From positions 1-58,750 of the forward strand of contig NZ_JALBGV010000035.1 of the NCBI RefSeq assembly GCF_023006505.1: a DNA stretch of 58,750 nt, in the 5' to 3' direction. The stretch is from Neorhizobium sp. SHOUNA12A. Lineage in GTDB: Bacteria; Pseudomonadota; Alphaproteobacteria; Rhizobiales; Rhizobiaceae. Below the pieces are notes generated by a model. It was not told the DNA's origin. It ran no database searches and was given only the letters and a program-made list of their open reading frames with translations. Positions 8,509 through 17,011 of this stretch are shown here, piece after piece (position 1 is the stretch's first letter; each line of letters opens with the position of its first letter). The position numbers were made by a program, and so were the translations under genes.

Positions 8509-9525
8509 ATGGACCATTCTATCGCTGCCTGGCAGCCCGATCTCGGTCAACCACTTCAGTTGGCCCCCATTGAAGCGCCGCAACCCGGTCCGAACGAAAT
8601 CCTTGTCCGAAACAGGGCAATCGCCATCAATCCAGTGGACTGGTTGCTGCAGGACACCGCGCTGTTCCCATGGCTGGACTATCCCGCGATCCTCGGCAGC
8701 GATGTCGCAGGAGATGTCGTTGCGGTCGGCACCAATGTCGTGAGATTCAAGGTTGGCGACCGCGTCCTTGGGCAAGCGGTTGGGGCGACCACAAATCGGC
8801 CTGCGCACGGCGCTTTTCAGAGCTTTACCCTAGTCCTCTCAAACATGGCTTCGAAAATACCGTCGAATATTTCCTATGTGAATGCCGCCGTCCTGCCTCT
8901 CGGCCTCGGTACCGCGGCTTGCGGCTTGTTCGAAAAGAACCACCTTGGCTTGGAACACCCGTCGTTGACGCCGAAAGCGACCGGAAAGACCATCTTGGTC
9001 TGGGGCGGCTCATCGAGTGTCGGGTGCAATGCAATCCAGCTCGCTGTTGCTGCAGGCTACGAATGCATCACTACAGCATCGCCGCATAACATGGACATGG
9101 TGAAGAGCCTGGGCGCTACGCTCATGTTCGACCATGCCGATAAGTACGTGGTAGATCAGGTGGTGGAAGCTCTGCGCGGAAGAGAGTTCGTTGGCGCCCT
9201 CCATGCGACAGGAAATATCCAGGATTGCTTTTCTGCAATCAGCGTTTGCGACGGGAGACGGTTCGTGTCGACAACGCTGCCTCCTCCAACGGACTTAGCT
9301 GCCGGCGTTGAAACCAGACTGATCTTTGGGACCAGCCTCAAAGATAACGAGGTCAGCAAAATCGTGTATGTCGACTTTCTCGCCGATGCGCTTGCCGGAG
9401 GTAAATTCCAGCCCGCGCCACCGGCGCAGATCGCTGGCCACGGCTTGGAAAGCCTCCAGACCGCCCTGCACACTCAGAAAAGTGGGATGTCAGGCGCAAA
9501 AGTAGTGGTGAGTCTGGAGGCATAG
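8509..9525 (+). CDS. MDR-family enoyl reductase-like oxidoreductase
   Basis: A 338-residue medium-chain reductase resembling the trans-enoyl-reductase/CipB-like group best known from fungi. The N-terminal domain has AIAINPVDWLLQD and GSDVAGDVVAVG; the Rossmann motif is VWGGSSSVG near residue 164. Zinc ligands are absent. The ATG at 8509 has GGGGAG upstream; the frame is open back into the previous gene but that part is not protein-like. With 118 bp between it and the previous MDR gene, co-transcription is likely but not certain. Two non-identical MDR enzymes in tandem suggests successive reduction steps or broad carbonyl/enone detoxification. Confidence 0.82.
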   Translation: MDHSIAAWQPDLGQPLQLAPIEAPQPGPNEILVRNRAIAINPVDWLLQDTALFPWLDYPAILGSDVAGDVVAVGTNVVRFKVGDRVLGQAVGATTNRPAHGAFQSFTLVLSNMASKIPSNISYVNAAVLPLGLGTAACGLFEKNHLGLEHPSLTPKATGKTILVWGGSSSVGCNAIQLAVAAGYECITTASPHNMDMVKSLGATLMFDHADKYVVDQVVEALRGREFVGALHATGNIQDCFSAISVCDGRRFVSTTLPPPTDLAAGVETRLIFGTSLKDNEVSKIVYVDFLADALAGGKFQPAPPAQIAGHGLESLQTALHTQKSGMSGAKVVVSLEA

Positions 9526-9916
9526 GCGAACGGCTCCGGCATACGATGGAAATGCCGCGTGAGCTAGTTCCGGCATGGGCGCCATCCCGTTGAATCAGGG
9601 CATACTTGAATCGCGGGGCCAACGTCAGACGCAGTTGAAATGATGCAGTAGCTCGTCAGATTTTCCAAACCCGCCGTTCGTGGGCACCTTCATCAAGCCG
9701 CATACAAGAGATGTCTCTTTCAAGAACGGGCCGATCAATCGCCCAACAATGAATGAGATTGATCGTGCCACGGATCGAAGCCACGAAAATTGAAAGAACG
9801 ATCCGGAACCGCCAGCTTCGAGAGATTGTGCCTCTGGCCGGCAGCATATCGAGATGGAGGCACGTGGCGAGTTCCCCGCCGGTCCGTGACCTGTCCAGTT
9901 CTGCAGTGCCACGGCC
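9526..9916. other. 391-bp convergent intergenic region, no supported gene
   Basis: This lies between the tails of the second MDR gene and the flavin monooxygenase. A leftward open frame (9625-9912, 95 codons) has no ribosome site and no recognisable domain, and I do not call it. No clear terminator hairpin was found. It may be relic sequence in a mosaic region. Confidence 0.5.
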
Positions 9917-11047
9917 TCAAAATATCAGCTTCCCCCGAGTGATGATCTCGGTAGCCTTCATGACAATTCCCTCAATGAATACCCCCCATTGAGTAGGCGG
10001 TGCCGTCCTGGCATTCCTCTTCTCTGCCGCCTCACCAAGGATGCGGGCCTCCTGACCTCGGGTTCTCTGGAATTCCTCCTTGTTATTTTCGGTAAAGCCG
10101 TGCGCGATGACGTCGCACAGCGCCCTGGCATCCTTCAGCGCCATGCTGATTCCTTGTCCGCCAGGTCCATAGGGATGTGCGGCATCCCCGCATAAGATAG
10201 TCCGGTCGCTGAACCATCGGACCGGGGACGTTCCATTATAGACAGGGCCGTAGGCCAATATGGCGTCGGCGTCCTTGGTGAACTGGTCGAATTTGCTGCG
10301 AAGCTCAGGGCTCCATCGTTCAGCGCGTCTCGCCAGTTCTGCCTCGACACCCGCTCGCGTTGCCAGGCCGGCCTCCGCTTCGGGCATGGGAATATGCGTC
10401 CACAGGAATACGCTCGGCTTCGTGGCTGTCTCGTGCGCCTTCCCGCAGGAGGCGATTCCGACCTGTTGGCCGGGATAGTGGTAGAGCGTCATTTCGACGT
10501 TGGCATCGTCACGGGTAATGAGCCCGACCTCCAGATATCCGGCATAGGTCTTGGTTGACCCCTGGCCGGGGTTCAGGAACTGCCGGACCGTTGAACCCAC
10601 GCCATCTGCCCCGACGAGCAGGGTGCCAGTAACGGTTTCCCGCGAGTGCGACGTCACTTCGACCCCGCCGTCCCGTTCGGTTAGACTGGCGACCTTGAAC
10701 CCGGTTGTCACCGGAATGCCGAGGGCCTGTGCGCGCTTCATCAGTTTTTCATGGAGCGCCAGCCGCGTGACGATGATTGCGGAGGGAGCAATCTCCCGAG
10801 CGGAGAAGCTGGCGGACAGGCAGCCAAAGCGCATGTCCACTCTCTTTGTGGCCTCGCCCACAGGGGTCAGTTTTATCAGGTTCAGGATGGCGACACCCTC
10901 GGCGGATACGCGCACGCCGCTCGTCGGCCCATCGAACCGTTCCCTCGCTTCGAGAACCTGACAATCGATATTCTGTTCGGCAAGCATGATGGCGAGGCTG
11001 AGACCAGCCACCCCCGCGCCGATGATGATCACTTTTGGACTGTGCAT
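9917..11047 (-). CDS. FAD-dependent aromatic-type monooxygenase
   Basis: A 376-residue class A flavoprotein monooxygenase (p-hydroxybenzoate hydroxylase/UbiH fold). The dinucleotide motif GAGVAG is at 10-15, the NADPH/FAD DG motif is D148-G149 in LVGADGVGSTVR, and the FAD-ribityl GD motif is at 287-288 in LCGDAAHPYGPGGQG. The family hydroxylates aromatic or polyketide substrates, and some members inactivate drugs such as tetracycline. It is divergent from a TetR regulator across a 140-bp region with a strong palindrome, the arrangement of a self-contained inducible detoxification or hydroxylation module. Substrate unknown. Confidence 0.88.
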   Translation of the reverse strand: MHSPKVIIIGAGVAGLSLAIMLAEQNIDCQVLEARERFDGPTSGVRVSAEGVAILNLIKLTPVGEATKRVDMRFGCLSASFSAREIAPSAIIVTRLALHEKLMKRAQALGIPVTTGFKVASLTERDGGVEVTSHSRETVTGTLLVGADGVGSTVRQFLNPGQGSTKTYAGYLEVGLITRDDANVEMTLYHYPGQQVGIASCGKAHETATKPSVFLWTHIPMPEAEAGLATRAGVEAELARRAERWSPELRSKFDQFTKDADAILAYGPVYNGTSPVRWFSDRTILCGDAAHPYGPGGQGISMALKDARALCDVIAHGFTENNKEEFQRTRGQEARILGEAAEKRNARTAPPTQWGVFIEGIVMKATEIITRGKLIF

Positions 11048-11110
11048 TTGAATTCCGGACAGGAGGGACGATTTTCGAGGCTATCCAATAGCAGAGCCCG
11101 GCCGAAGAAT

Positions 11111-11142
11111 CGATACATTGTATCGTTCGATGCAATGTATCG
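11111..11142. promoter_or_regulatory. Nested palindromic operator between monooxygenase and TetR gene
   Basis: CGATACATTG at 11111-11120 and CAATGTATCG at 11133-11142 are perfect inverted repeats around a 12-bp centre. The left part also forms its own 7-1-7 palindrome (CGATACA, T, TGTATCG; 11111-11125). The site lies 45 bp before the TetR start and 63 bp before the monooxygenase start, the expected place for a shared operator. Binding by the adjacent TetR protein is inference. Confidence 0.7.
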
Positions 11143-11186
11143 AAACATACGTCGCATTGGTCCAATTTGGATGCTATCCTGCCGGT

Positions 11187-11909
11187 ATGTCGAAGAATGC
11201 ATCCAGCATGCCCTGGGAGCGTCCGGAGCCCCGGCCGCGTCCCGCCCCTGTGCCGCTCAGCCGCGACGCCATAGTCCGTACCGCCATCGTGTTGGCCGAT
11301 GCCGAAGGGCTTTCGGCAGTGACGCTGCGCAACGTGGCAACCGCGCTGGGTGCGGGTCCCATGCGGCTTTATGGCTACATCGCCACCAAGGAGGATCTGC
11401 TTGCGCTAATGATCGACGCGGTCTACGCGGAAATGCTCGCCGAAAAAGAGACACCCGCGGATGAATGGCGCCTGCAAATCGCTACACTTGCATGTGCCTT
11501 GCGGGGTGCCGCATTCCGCCACCCCTGGTTCATCGCCTTGTTGGGCGGAAGGCCGCATCAAGGCCCCAATGCCCTGGCGTTCACCGAGGCTATGTTGGCA
11601 GCAGTCGCAGATGCGCCTGGCCTCGACGGGATTGATGCGATTTTCCAGGCGGCGAAGGTTATCGGCGCCTATGTCCTCGGTGCGGTCCGCGACGAGACTG
11701 CCGAAGCGGTCGCAGTTTTGGAAAGCGAGATGACCAAAGCGGAATGGCAAGCCGAAAACTGGCCGTATATGCAAAGAATGATCGCGACTGGACGCTTCCC
11801 GATGCTCGCCAGGGTCATCAGTGAAATGGATCATCCCACGCCTGAGGCAGTTTTTTACGAGGGCCTCGAGTGCGTCCTCGACGGGATTGCGCGAAGATCT
11901 CCGAACTAG
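11187..11909 (+). CDS. TetR-family transcriptional repressor
   Basis: A 240-residue TetR/AcrR-type regulator. An Arg/Pro-rich leader (about 10-24) precedes the DNA-binding domain (about 25-72; helix-turn-helix TLRNVATALGAGPMRLYGYI), with GAGPMRLYGYI matching the TetR_C subgroup. The remaining helices form the ligand and dimer domain. The ATG at 11187 is preceded only by a weak GCCGG; open frame upstream would run through the palindromic operator and is not used. It probably represses itself and the divergent flavin monooxygenase, with that enzyme's substrate or a related aromatic as inducer. Confidence 0.9.
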   Translation: MSKNASSMPWERPEPRPRPAPVPLSRDAIVRTAIVLADAEGLSAVTLRNVATALGAGPMRLYGYIATKEDLLALMIDAVYAEMLAEKETPADEWRLQIATLACALRGAAFRHPWFIALLGGRPHQGPNALAFTEAMLAAVADAPGLDGIDAIFQAAKVIGAYVLGAVRDETAEAVAVLESEMTKAEWQAENWPYMQRMIATGRFPMLARVISEMDHPTPEAVFYEGLECVLDGIARRSPN

Positions 11910-11986
11910 GTCGGATCGACATTCAGGATTCCCAAATCACCTGACCGCTGATTCATGGGACACCGTGTTGAACTACGGGGGTCGTT

Positions 11987-12595
11987 ATGGCGGCTAAGCG
12001 TTATGAACTGAGTGATGGGCAGTGGACGAAGATTGTGTCCTTGTTGCCGGGCAGGTGGGCGATCCGGGGCGTACAGGCTCGGATAATCGTTTGTTTATCA
12101 ATGGTTGCCTCTGGGTTTTGCGCTCCGGCGCACATTGGCGCGATCTGCCGGAGCGGTATGGCAAGTGGAAGACGGTGCATAAGCGCTTCAGCCGCTGGTG
12201 CCATGCTGGCATCTGGGAGCAGGTGTTCGAGACGCTGACGGCCGATCGTGACAACCAATACCTGATGATCGCCAGCACGATCGTCCGTGCCCATCAGCAG
12301 GCAGCTTCCGGAAAGGGGGGCCAAGGATCAGGCGTTGGGGCGCCGTGCTGGCTGACAAAGCCTATGACAGCAATGCCTTGCGGGAACGATTGCCGACATG
12401 GGAGCCGAGGCGGTGATCCCGTCAAACCGCTCGCGCAAGATTATTATTCCGCACGATGAACTCCTCTACAAACAGCGCAACCGCATCGAGCGGCGCTTCA
12501 ACCGAATGAAGCACTTCCGCCGCTTCGCCACCCGCTACGACCGCAGAACCATTCACTTGTCGCGGATCAGCCGGTCGGCAGCTTTGTACCAATAG
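11987..12595 (+). pseudogene. IS5-family transposase remnant
   Basis: Pieces of one IS5-type DDE transposase are spread over three frames. The start ([21 protein letters not shown]) is followed by a one-base deletion near 12053, after which [20 protein letters not shown] and the helix region continue in another frame. The first catalytic Asp is lost: the usual MIDSTIVR reads MIASTIVR. The middle, including the second catalytic region, is deleted; the sequence jumps from ALGR near 12342 to the [13 protein letters not shown] block and shifts frame again near 12390. The C-terminal RNRIERRFNRMKHFRRFATRYD block is intact. Terminal inverted repeats and target duplications could not be found. The element is dead and marks an old insertion between the TetR and LacI modules. 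Confidence 0.85.
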
Positions 12596-12666
12596 TGGCA
12601 TTTCCAGTCCGGCATCACGGTGGAAGACACCGAGCTGGAATAGGTCTCCCCGCAATATCGACCTGC

Positions 12667-12695
12667 TTGCCCTCGATCGTTCAGGTCGAGGGCAA
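12667..12695. terminator. 10-bp perfect hairpin, possible terminator
   Basis: TTGCCCTCGA (12667-12676) and TCGAGGGCAA (12686-12695) form a perfect stem with a 9-nt loop, 83 bp past the LacI stop codon. No T-run follows on either strand, so it may be a factor-assisted terminator of the LacI gene or a relic of the nearby transposon. Confidence 0.4.
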
Positions 12696-12778
12696 TTCGC
12701 GTCAGATCTGCCGGTTTTGGGGCGGCATCAGCCGTCAGTTTGCAGCGCTGGAATCAACGGCAATGACGGCGAGGTGCA

Positions 12779-13897
12779 TCAACCGATTTTCGCGGCATCG
12801 TCCTGGAGAACCGCGCCGCTATCCTCAAGCTCCGGCGGTGCCCCTATCGATTGTCGTTTGATGAGCGTGGTTGCGAGTACCCGGCAGCGTGGCGTATCGC
12901 CCATACCGGTAATACGCCGGACAAGGATCTGCGCGCTTTCAAATCCCAGTTCGTAGACCGGCTGAGCGATGACCGTAATCGGCGGGCTGGTCACGCTTGT
13001 CCAGTCGGCATCGTGGAAAGCGACGAGCGACAGATCGCCGGGGATGGACATTCCCAATCTGCGGAGGGTTTTGAACACTTCAAGCGCCACCACGGTATCA
13101 GACGCCAGTATGGCAGTCGGCCTGTCGGCGCCCTGAAGCAATTCGGCAATGATCTTGTCACCCAGACCGCGACGGTGGGCACCGAGCCGGATATAACGTT
13201 CCGGATGCTGGATGCCGGCTGAGCGGCTTGCCGCGACGACGCCCTCTATTCTCTCCATCACCGTGCTGAGGTTGATCTGGTGCGGTCCCCGGTAGATCGG
13301 GTCCTCCGATTCCGTGGCAGAGATGTAGGCGATACGGCGATGGCCAGCCTCGATCAAGGCTCGGGTAGCGGCCTCCGCCGCCTGCCGGTCGTCCGTGACG
13401 ACGGCATCGACCGCAAGATCCGGGATGGTCCGGTCCAGAAGGACGAGAGGTCGGCCGGATCGTTGGACCTCGTGCAGATGCTGGGTCTCGAATACCGAAG
13501 CTGGAGTGACGATCAATCCGTCCACCCGCTTGCCCATCAGCACGCGTACGGCAGCCTTTTCCTTGGCGGCATCCTCGCCGGAATTGGACAGGATGACATC
13601 GAATCCGGCAGCGTGCGCGGCATCGCTAATTCCGCGCACGGCCTGACCGAAATACGGGTTTTCGATATCGCCGACGACGACGCCTATCGTCTTCGACTTT
13701 CCAGTCGTCATGCTGCGCGCAAGCTCGTTGGCCTGATAACCGAGCCTCTTTGCGGCTTCGCGAACCTTCTCCTTCACGACCGGGCTTGCCGTGCCGTAGC
13801 TGCCCAGGACACGTGCGGCCGTCGCCTTGGACACGCCCGCGCTCTGGGCAACGTCCGAGATGGTTACCAGCCGCTTTGATGCCGTTCTCTTCATCAT
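12779..13897 (-). CDS. LacI-family transcriptional regulator
   Basis: A 372-residue LacI/GalR-type regulator. The helix-turn-helix and hinge are at 12-60 (TISDVAQSAGVSKATAARVLG), followed by the periplasmic-binding-like effector domain with IGVVVGDIENPYFGQAVRG. It is slightly longer than the usual 330-350, with extra residues at the C-terminus. ATG 13897 or the adjacent ATG 13894 can serve. It is divergent from an operon for a flavoprotein and an amino-acid-type ABC importer, and two palindromic operators lie between them. LacI proteins normally sense sugars, so control of a polar-amino-acid-type importer suggests a sugar-amino acid conjugate or sugar-like ligand; this is inference. Confidence 0.9.
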   Translation of the reverse strand: MMKRTASKRLVTISDVAQSAGVSKATAARVLGSYGTASPVVKEKVREAAKRLGYQANELARSMTTGKSKTIGVVVGDIENPYFGQAVRGISDAAHAAGFDVILSNSGEDAAKEKAAVRVLMGKRVDGLIVTPASVFETQHLHEVQRSGRPLVLLDRTIPDLAVDAVVTDDRQAAEAATRALIEAGHRRIAYISATESEDPIYRGPHQINLSTVMERIEGVVAASRSAGIQHPERYIRLGAHRRGLGDKIIAELLQGADRPTAILASDTVVALEVFKTLRRLGMSIPGDLSLVAFHDADWTSVTSPPITVIAQPVYELGFESAQILVRRITGMGDTPRCRVLATTLIKRQSIGAPPELEDSGAVLQDDAAKIG

Positions 13898-13947
13898 AGG
13901 TCCGTGACATAGGCTGAGAAAAAAACGGCGTCAAGAAAATCACACCA

Positions 13948-13991
13948 TTGACATGTGAGACCGGTCTCAAATACGGTTGATACCGGTCTCA
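13948..13991 (+). promoter_or_regulatory. Promoter with two LacI-type operators
   Basis: A consensus -35 TTGACA is at 13948-13953 with a weak -10 candidate (TACGGT, 13972-13977, 18-bp spacer). A perfect 14-bp palindrome TGAGACCGGTCTCA occupies the spacer (13956-13969). A second copy with one mismatch, TGATACCGGTCTCA, is at 13978-13991, 22 bp centre to centre. Central CCGG and symmetry fit LacI-family operators. The placement predicts repression of the rightward operon by blocking polymerase. Confidence 0.75.
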
Positions 13992-14058
13992 TTTGGAAAT
14001 ACCGGCGCTTTTACGCCTTGGATAGACGAAGCCCTGCGGCAATCAAAGACGAAGGAAT

Positions 14059-15213
14059 ATGCATTTGACAGCCCCATCCTCAGCCAAGCGGGTCGCCGTC
14101 ATCGGCGGCGGTATTTTTGGTGTTTCTTCGGCGTTTCACCTGGCCCGGCTCGGCGTGCACGTCACTCTTGTCACGGAAGGGGCGCTCGCCAGCGGCGCGT
14201 CCGGTCGGTCCCTTGCATGGCTCAATTCGGCACGTTTCCGCTCCGCCGAATATCACCGTCTTCGGGTTATCGGCATCGATCGCTACCGGACGCTGGCAAG
14301 CCGCAATGAAGGAGCTGCGTGGCTTCGCTTCGACGGCGGCCTGACATGGGATGCGGACGACGCGTCGAACCGGATTGCCGAAGCCTACGCTCACGAGCAG
14401 GCAATTGGTTATGACTGCCAGCTTCTTGACGCAGCAGACGTGGCGAAGGTCACGCCCGGCATCAACGCGGCCGCGATTTCGCGTCAGGGCGCGATTTTCA
14501 ATCCGGGTGAGGGCTGGGTGGATCTACCTTCCCTGATCGACATCCTGGTGCAGGAATTCAAAACCCTCGGCGGCCAGGTGGTAACCCATGCCGGCAAAGC
14601 CGTCGTCGATACCAAAGCCGGACGTGCGGCAGGAGTCTTGACTGCAAACGGCATGCATATGGAGGCGGATGCGGTTCTCGTCGCCACCGGCGCAGCCGTG
14701 CCTGACATGGCAAAACAGGCAGGCCATATCATTGCCGATGACACGCCGATCGCGCTTCTTGTCAAATCGAAGCCTTTCAAGCTCGCAGTTCGCGCGGTTC
14801 TCAATACACCGAACGTGGCGCTGCGCCCCACGCCGGACGGCGCCATCGTCTGCGATTCCGCATGGTCGGAGGAGGAACTCAACCGTGGGTCCGACGGGAC
14901 TTGCGAGGTGAAGGATGAGACGCTTCGTCGCCTTCTTTCGGAAGCCTCGAACGTGCTCGAAGGCAATCCCGCACTGGAATTGGAAAGCTATCATTGCGGA
15001 CCAAAGCCGGTGCCTGGGGACGGGGAATCGGTGATCGGCCCGCTCGAGGGCATCCCGGGCTATTTCGTCGCATTCAGCCATAGCGGCGCGACGCTGGGGC
15101 TGATTACCGGCGAGCTCGTCGCCCGTGAAATCGTGACCGGTGAGATGAGCCCTCTGCTGGCAAATTTCCGGCCGGCCCGTTTCGCACAGAAAAGTCAGGC
15201 CTTGGCCTCGTAA
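14059..15213 (+). CDS. FAD-dependent oxidoreductase, D-amino-acid oxidase (DAO) fold
   Basis: A 384-residue flavoprotein with the FAD-binding motif GGGIFG at 16-21 and a DAO-type layout: substrate domain in the middle and a C-terminal FAD segment [19 protein letters not shown]. The family includes D-amino acid dehydrogenases, sarcosine/glycine oxidases, opine oxidases and amadoriases (fructosyl-amino acid oxidases). It is the first gene of an operon with a complete amino-acid-class ABC importer, 26 bp upstream of the ATPase, so it probably oxidises the imported compound at a C-N bond. AAGGA precedes the ATG. Which amine is used cannot be read from the sequence. Confidence 0.85.
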   Translation: MHLTAPSSAKRVAVIGGGIFGVSSAFHLARLGVHVTLVTEGALASGASGRSLAWLNSARFRSAEYHRLRVIGIDRYRTLASRNEGAAWLRFDGGLTWDADDASNRIAEAYAHEQAIGYDCQLLDAADVAKVTPGINAAAISRQGAIFNPGEGWVDLPSLIDILVQEFKTLGGQVVTHAGKAVVDTKAGRAAGVLTANGMHMEADAVLVATGAAVPDMAKQAGHIIADDTPIALLVKSKPFKLAVRAVLNTPNVALRPTPDGAIVCDSAWSEEELNRGSDGTCEVKDETLRRLLSEASNVLEGNPALELESYHCGPKPVPGDGESVIGPLEGIPGYFVAFSHSGATLGLITGELVAREIVTGEMSPLLANFRPARFAQKSQALAS

Positions 15214-15239
15214 GCCGAGCGTTAAGGAGGGGATCGCAG

Positions 15240-16010
15240 ATGACGGCGAAGGAGAAGACTGCGGAGATGACCGATCCGGAAATTGCCGTCGAATTGTCCG
15301 GCGTCGACAAATGGTTTTCCATTCTCCAGGTGTTGCATGACGTCAACCTCACCGTCAGGCGTGGCGAAAAAGTGGTGGTTTGTGGTCCCTCGGGTTCTGG
15401 CAAGTCCACCATGATCCGGTGCATCAACTATCTGGAAAGGCACCAGAAAGGCCGCATCATCGTCAACGGTACGGAGCTGACCGACAACAAGAAGATCATC
15501 GACCGCATCCGGCAGGATGTCGGCATGGTGTTTCAGAACTTCAATCTCTATCCGCATCTTACCGTGCTCGAGAACTGCACGCTGGCTCCCCGCTGGGTAA
15601 AGGGCGTTGGGAGAAAGGATGCCGAGGCTGTGGCGCGCGCCTATCTGGAACGGGTGCGAATTCCCGACAAAGCCGATTTCTATCCAAACCAGTTGTCCGG
15701 CGGGCAACAGCAGCGCGCAGCTATCGCCCGATCGCTCTGCATGAACCCGAAGATCATGCTGTTCGACGAACCGACCTCGGCACTTGATCCGGAACTCGTG
15801 CGCGAGGTGCTGGACACGATGGCGCAGCTGGCGAGCGACGGCATGACCATGGTGTGCGTCACGCATGAAATGGGTTTCGCGCGGCAGGTGGCGGACCGGG
15901 TCGTCTTCATGGATGCGGGACGGATCGTCGAAACCGCGCCTCCAGAGGAGTTCTTCAGCAATCCACGGGAAAGCCGGACAAAGGCGTTTCTCAACCAGAT
16001 ACTGCACTAG
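15240..16010 (+). CDS. Polar amino-acid ABC transporter, ATP-binding protein
   Basis: A 256-residue ABC ATPase of the GlnQ/HisP class. Walker [10 protein letters not shown] is at 49-57, the signature LSGGQQQR at 152-159 and Walker B with FDEPTSALD at 175-183; the D-loop and switch His (CVTHEMGFA) follow. AAGGAGG precedes the ATG at 15240; an internal ATG at 15267 is possible. It drives import through the two permeases encoded downstream (17012 and 17684). Gene order flavoprotein, ATPase, binding protein, two permeases indicates one operon controlled by the LacI protein. Confidence 0.93.
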   Translation: MTAKEKTAEMTDPEIAVELSGVDKWFSILQVLHDVNLTVRRGEKVVVCGPSGSGKSTMIRCINYLERHQKGRIIVNGTELTDNKKIIDRIRQDVGMVFQNFNLYPHLTVLENCTLAPRWVKGVGRKDAEAVARAYLERVRIPDKADFYPNQLSGGQQQRAAIARSLCMNPKIMLFDEPTSALDPELVREVLDTMAQLASDGMTMVCVTHEMGFARQVADRVVFMDAGRIVETAPPEEFFSNPRESRTKAFLNQILH

Positions 16011-16106
16011 CAGGTTATTTCTGCAGCCGGCGCGGTTTGCGGCAAAAAGCATACGGACGGGAAAACGTTCGGTGGACAAAACAATGATACAAAGGGAACA
16101 ACAGCC

Positions 16107-16949
16107 ATGTACATATCCATCAGCATGCTTCGCCGTTCGGCCATAGCGCTCGGCACTCTTGCCTTCGTGGTTCCGGCGCTGTCCGCCTCGGCTCAGGCCC
16201 TGCCGAAGGCGATCAAGGACGCCGGCGTGGTCCGGATCGGCGTCAAATGCGATTCTCCTCCGTTCGGAGCATCCGGCACGGACGGCAAGCCGGCCGGTAT
16301 AGAGATCGAAATGGCAAAGCAAATCGGCATTGCCGCCTTCGGGGTCGCCGAAAAGGCGGAACTGAGCTGCGTAGCGACGGACGCCCGCATTCCTTCCCTG
16401 ACTGGTGGGAAGATCGACCTGATCATTGCCACGCTCGGCAAGACTCCGTCTCGCGAACAGGTGATCGATTACTCCGATATCTACTATTGGGGCAGCAGCC
16501 GGGTGATCGTACCGAAGGACAGCAAGGTTCAGAAGCTGGCCGACCTCGACGGCAAGTCGATGCTCATCATCAAGGGCGGGTCGCAGCTGAAGTGGCTGAA
16601 GGAGCGCATTCCGAGCCTGGAATTCGTCCAACTCAACACCAATGCCGACAATCTGCAGGCCCTGCAGCAGGGCCGTGCCGACGGATATGTGGGCGATGCG
16701 ATCACCATCGCGACGCTTGCGGCCAACTATCCTGAATTCCGAACGCTGGAAGAGCCTGTCGATCTCGGCTTCAATGGTGTTGGCGTCCGCAAGGGTGAAG
16801 ACGAGCTCAAGGCTTTCGTCAATGGCGTCCTCAAGAAACTGAAGAACGAGAAATTTTACTCAAAGACTGTGCCGACCTTCGTCAAGGATCCGATTGTCGC
16901 GGCGGAAATGGTAAAATCCTTCGAAACGGATCCGCCGGCCGCAAAGTGA
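16107..16949 (+). CDS. Polar amino-acid ABC transporter, periplasmic binding protein
   Basis: A 280-residue solute-binding protein of the family 3 (amino acid) type. A signal peptide (about 1-31, hydrophobic core AIALGTLAFVVPALSA, cleavage near SAQA) precedes the mature protein, which opens with VVRIGVKCDSPPFGASGTDGKP, the usual first ligand-contact strand. LIIATLGKTPSRE matches the family's hinge region. It captures the substrate in the periplasm and delivers it to the paired permeases. A very stable hairpin directly follows the stop codon and may keep its message in excess over the permeases. Ligand unknown; the LacI regulator and DAO-fold enzyme suggest an amino-acid derivative. Confidence 0.92.
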   Translation: MYISISMLRRSAIALGTLAFVVPALSASAQALPKAIKDAGVVRIGVKCDSPPFGASGTDGKPAGIEIEMAKQIGIAAFGVAEKAELSCVATDARIPSLTGGKIDLIIATLGKTPSREQVIDYSDIYYWGSSRVIVPKDSKVQKLADLDGKSMLIIKGGSQLKWLKERIPSLEFVQLNTNADNLQALQQGRADGYVGDAITIATLAANYPEFRTLEEPVDLGFNGVGVRKGEDELKAFVNGVLKKLKNEKFYSKTVPTFVKDPIVAAEMVKSFETDPPAAK

Positions 16950-16951
16950 AC

Positions 16952-16992
16952 GAACATGGGTCCTGACGGTTCGACCGTCAGGACCCATGTTC
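16952..16992 (+). promoter_or_regulatory. Perfect 19-bp intra-operon hairpin
   Basis: Bases 16952-16970 are perfectly complementary to 16974-16992 around a 3-nt loop (TCG). The stem begins 3 bases after the binding-protein stop codon and ends 20 bases before the permease start. There is no T-run, so the likely role is 3'-end protection and partial attenuation, giving more binding protein than permease, as in other binding-protein operons. Function is inferred from position. Confidence 0.75.
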
Positions 16993-17011
16993 ACCGGTAT
17001 TTTCGAGCAGG

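Noticed and set aside
9625..9912. A 95-codon leftward ORF between convergent genes
   Set aside because: No ribosome site, no domain, composition not clearly coding.
12667..12695. Possible terminal inverted repeat of the IS5 relic
   Set aside because: The two arms are adjacent rather than at opposite ends of the element, and nothing matching was found upstream of 11987.
15222..16631. A 469-codon leftward frame opposite the ABC ATPase and binding protein
   Set aside because: Antisense shadow of two convincing genes with ribosome sites and motifs.
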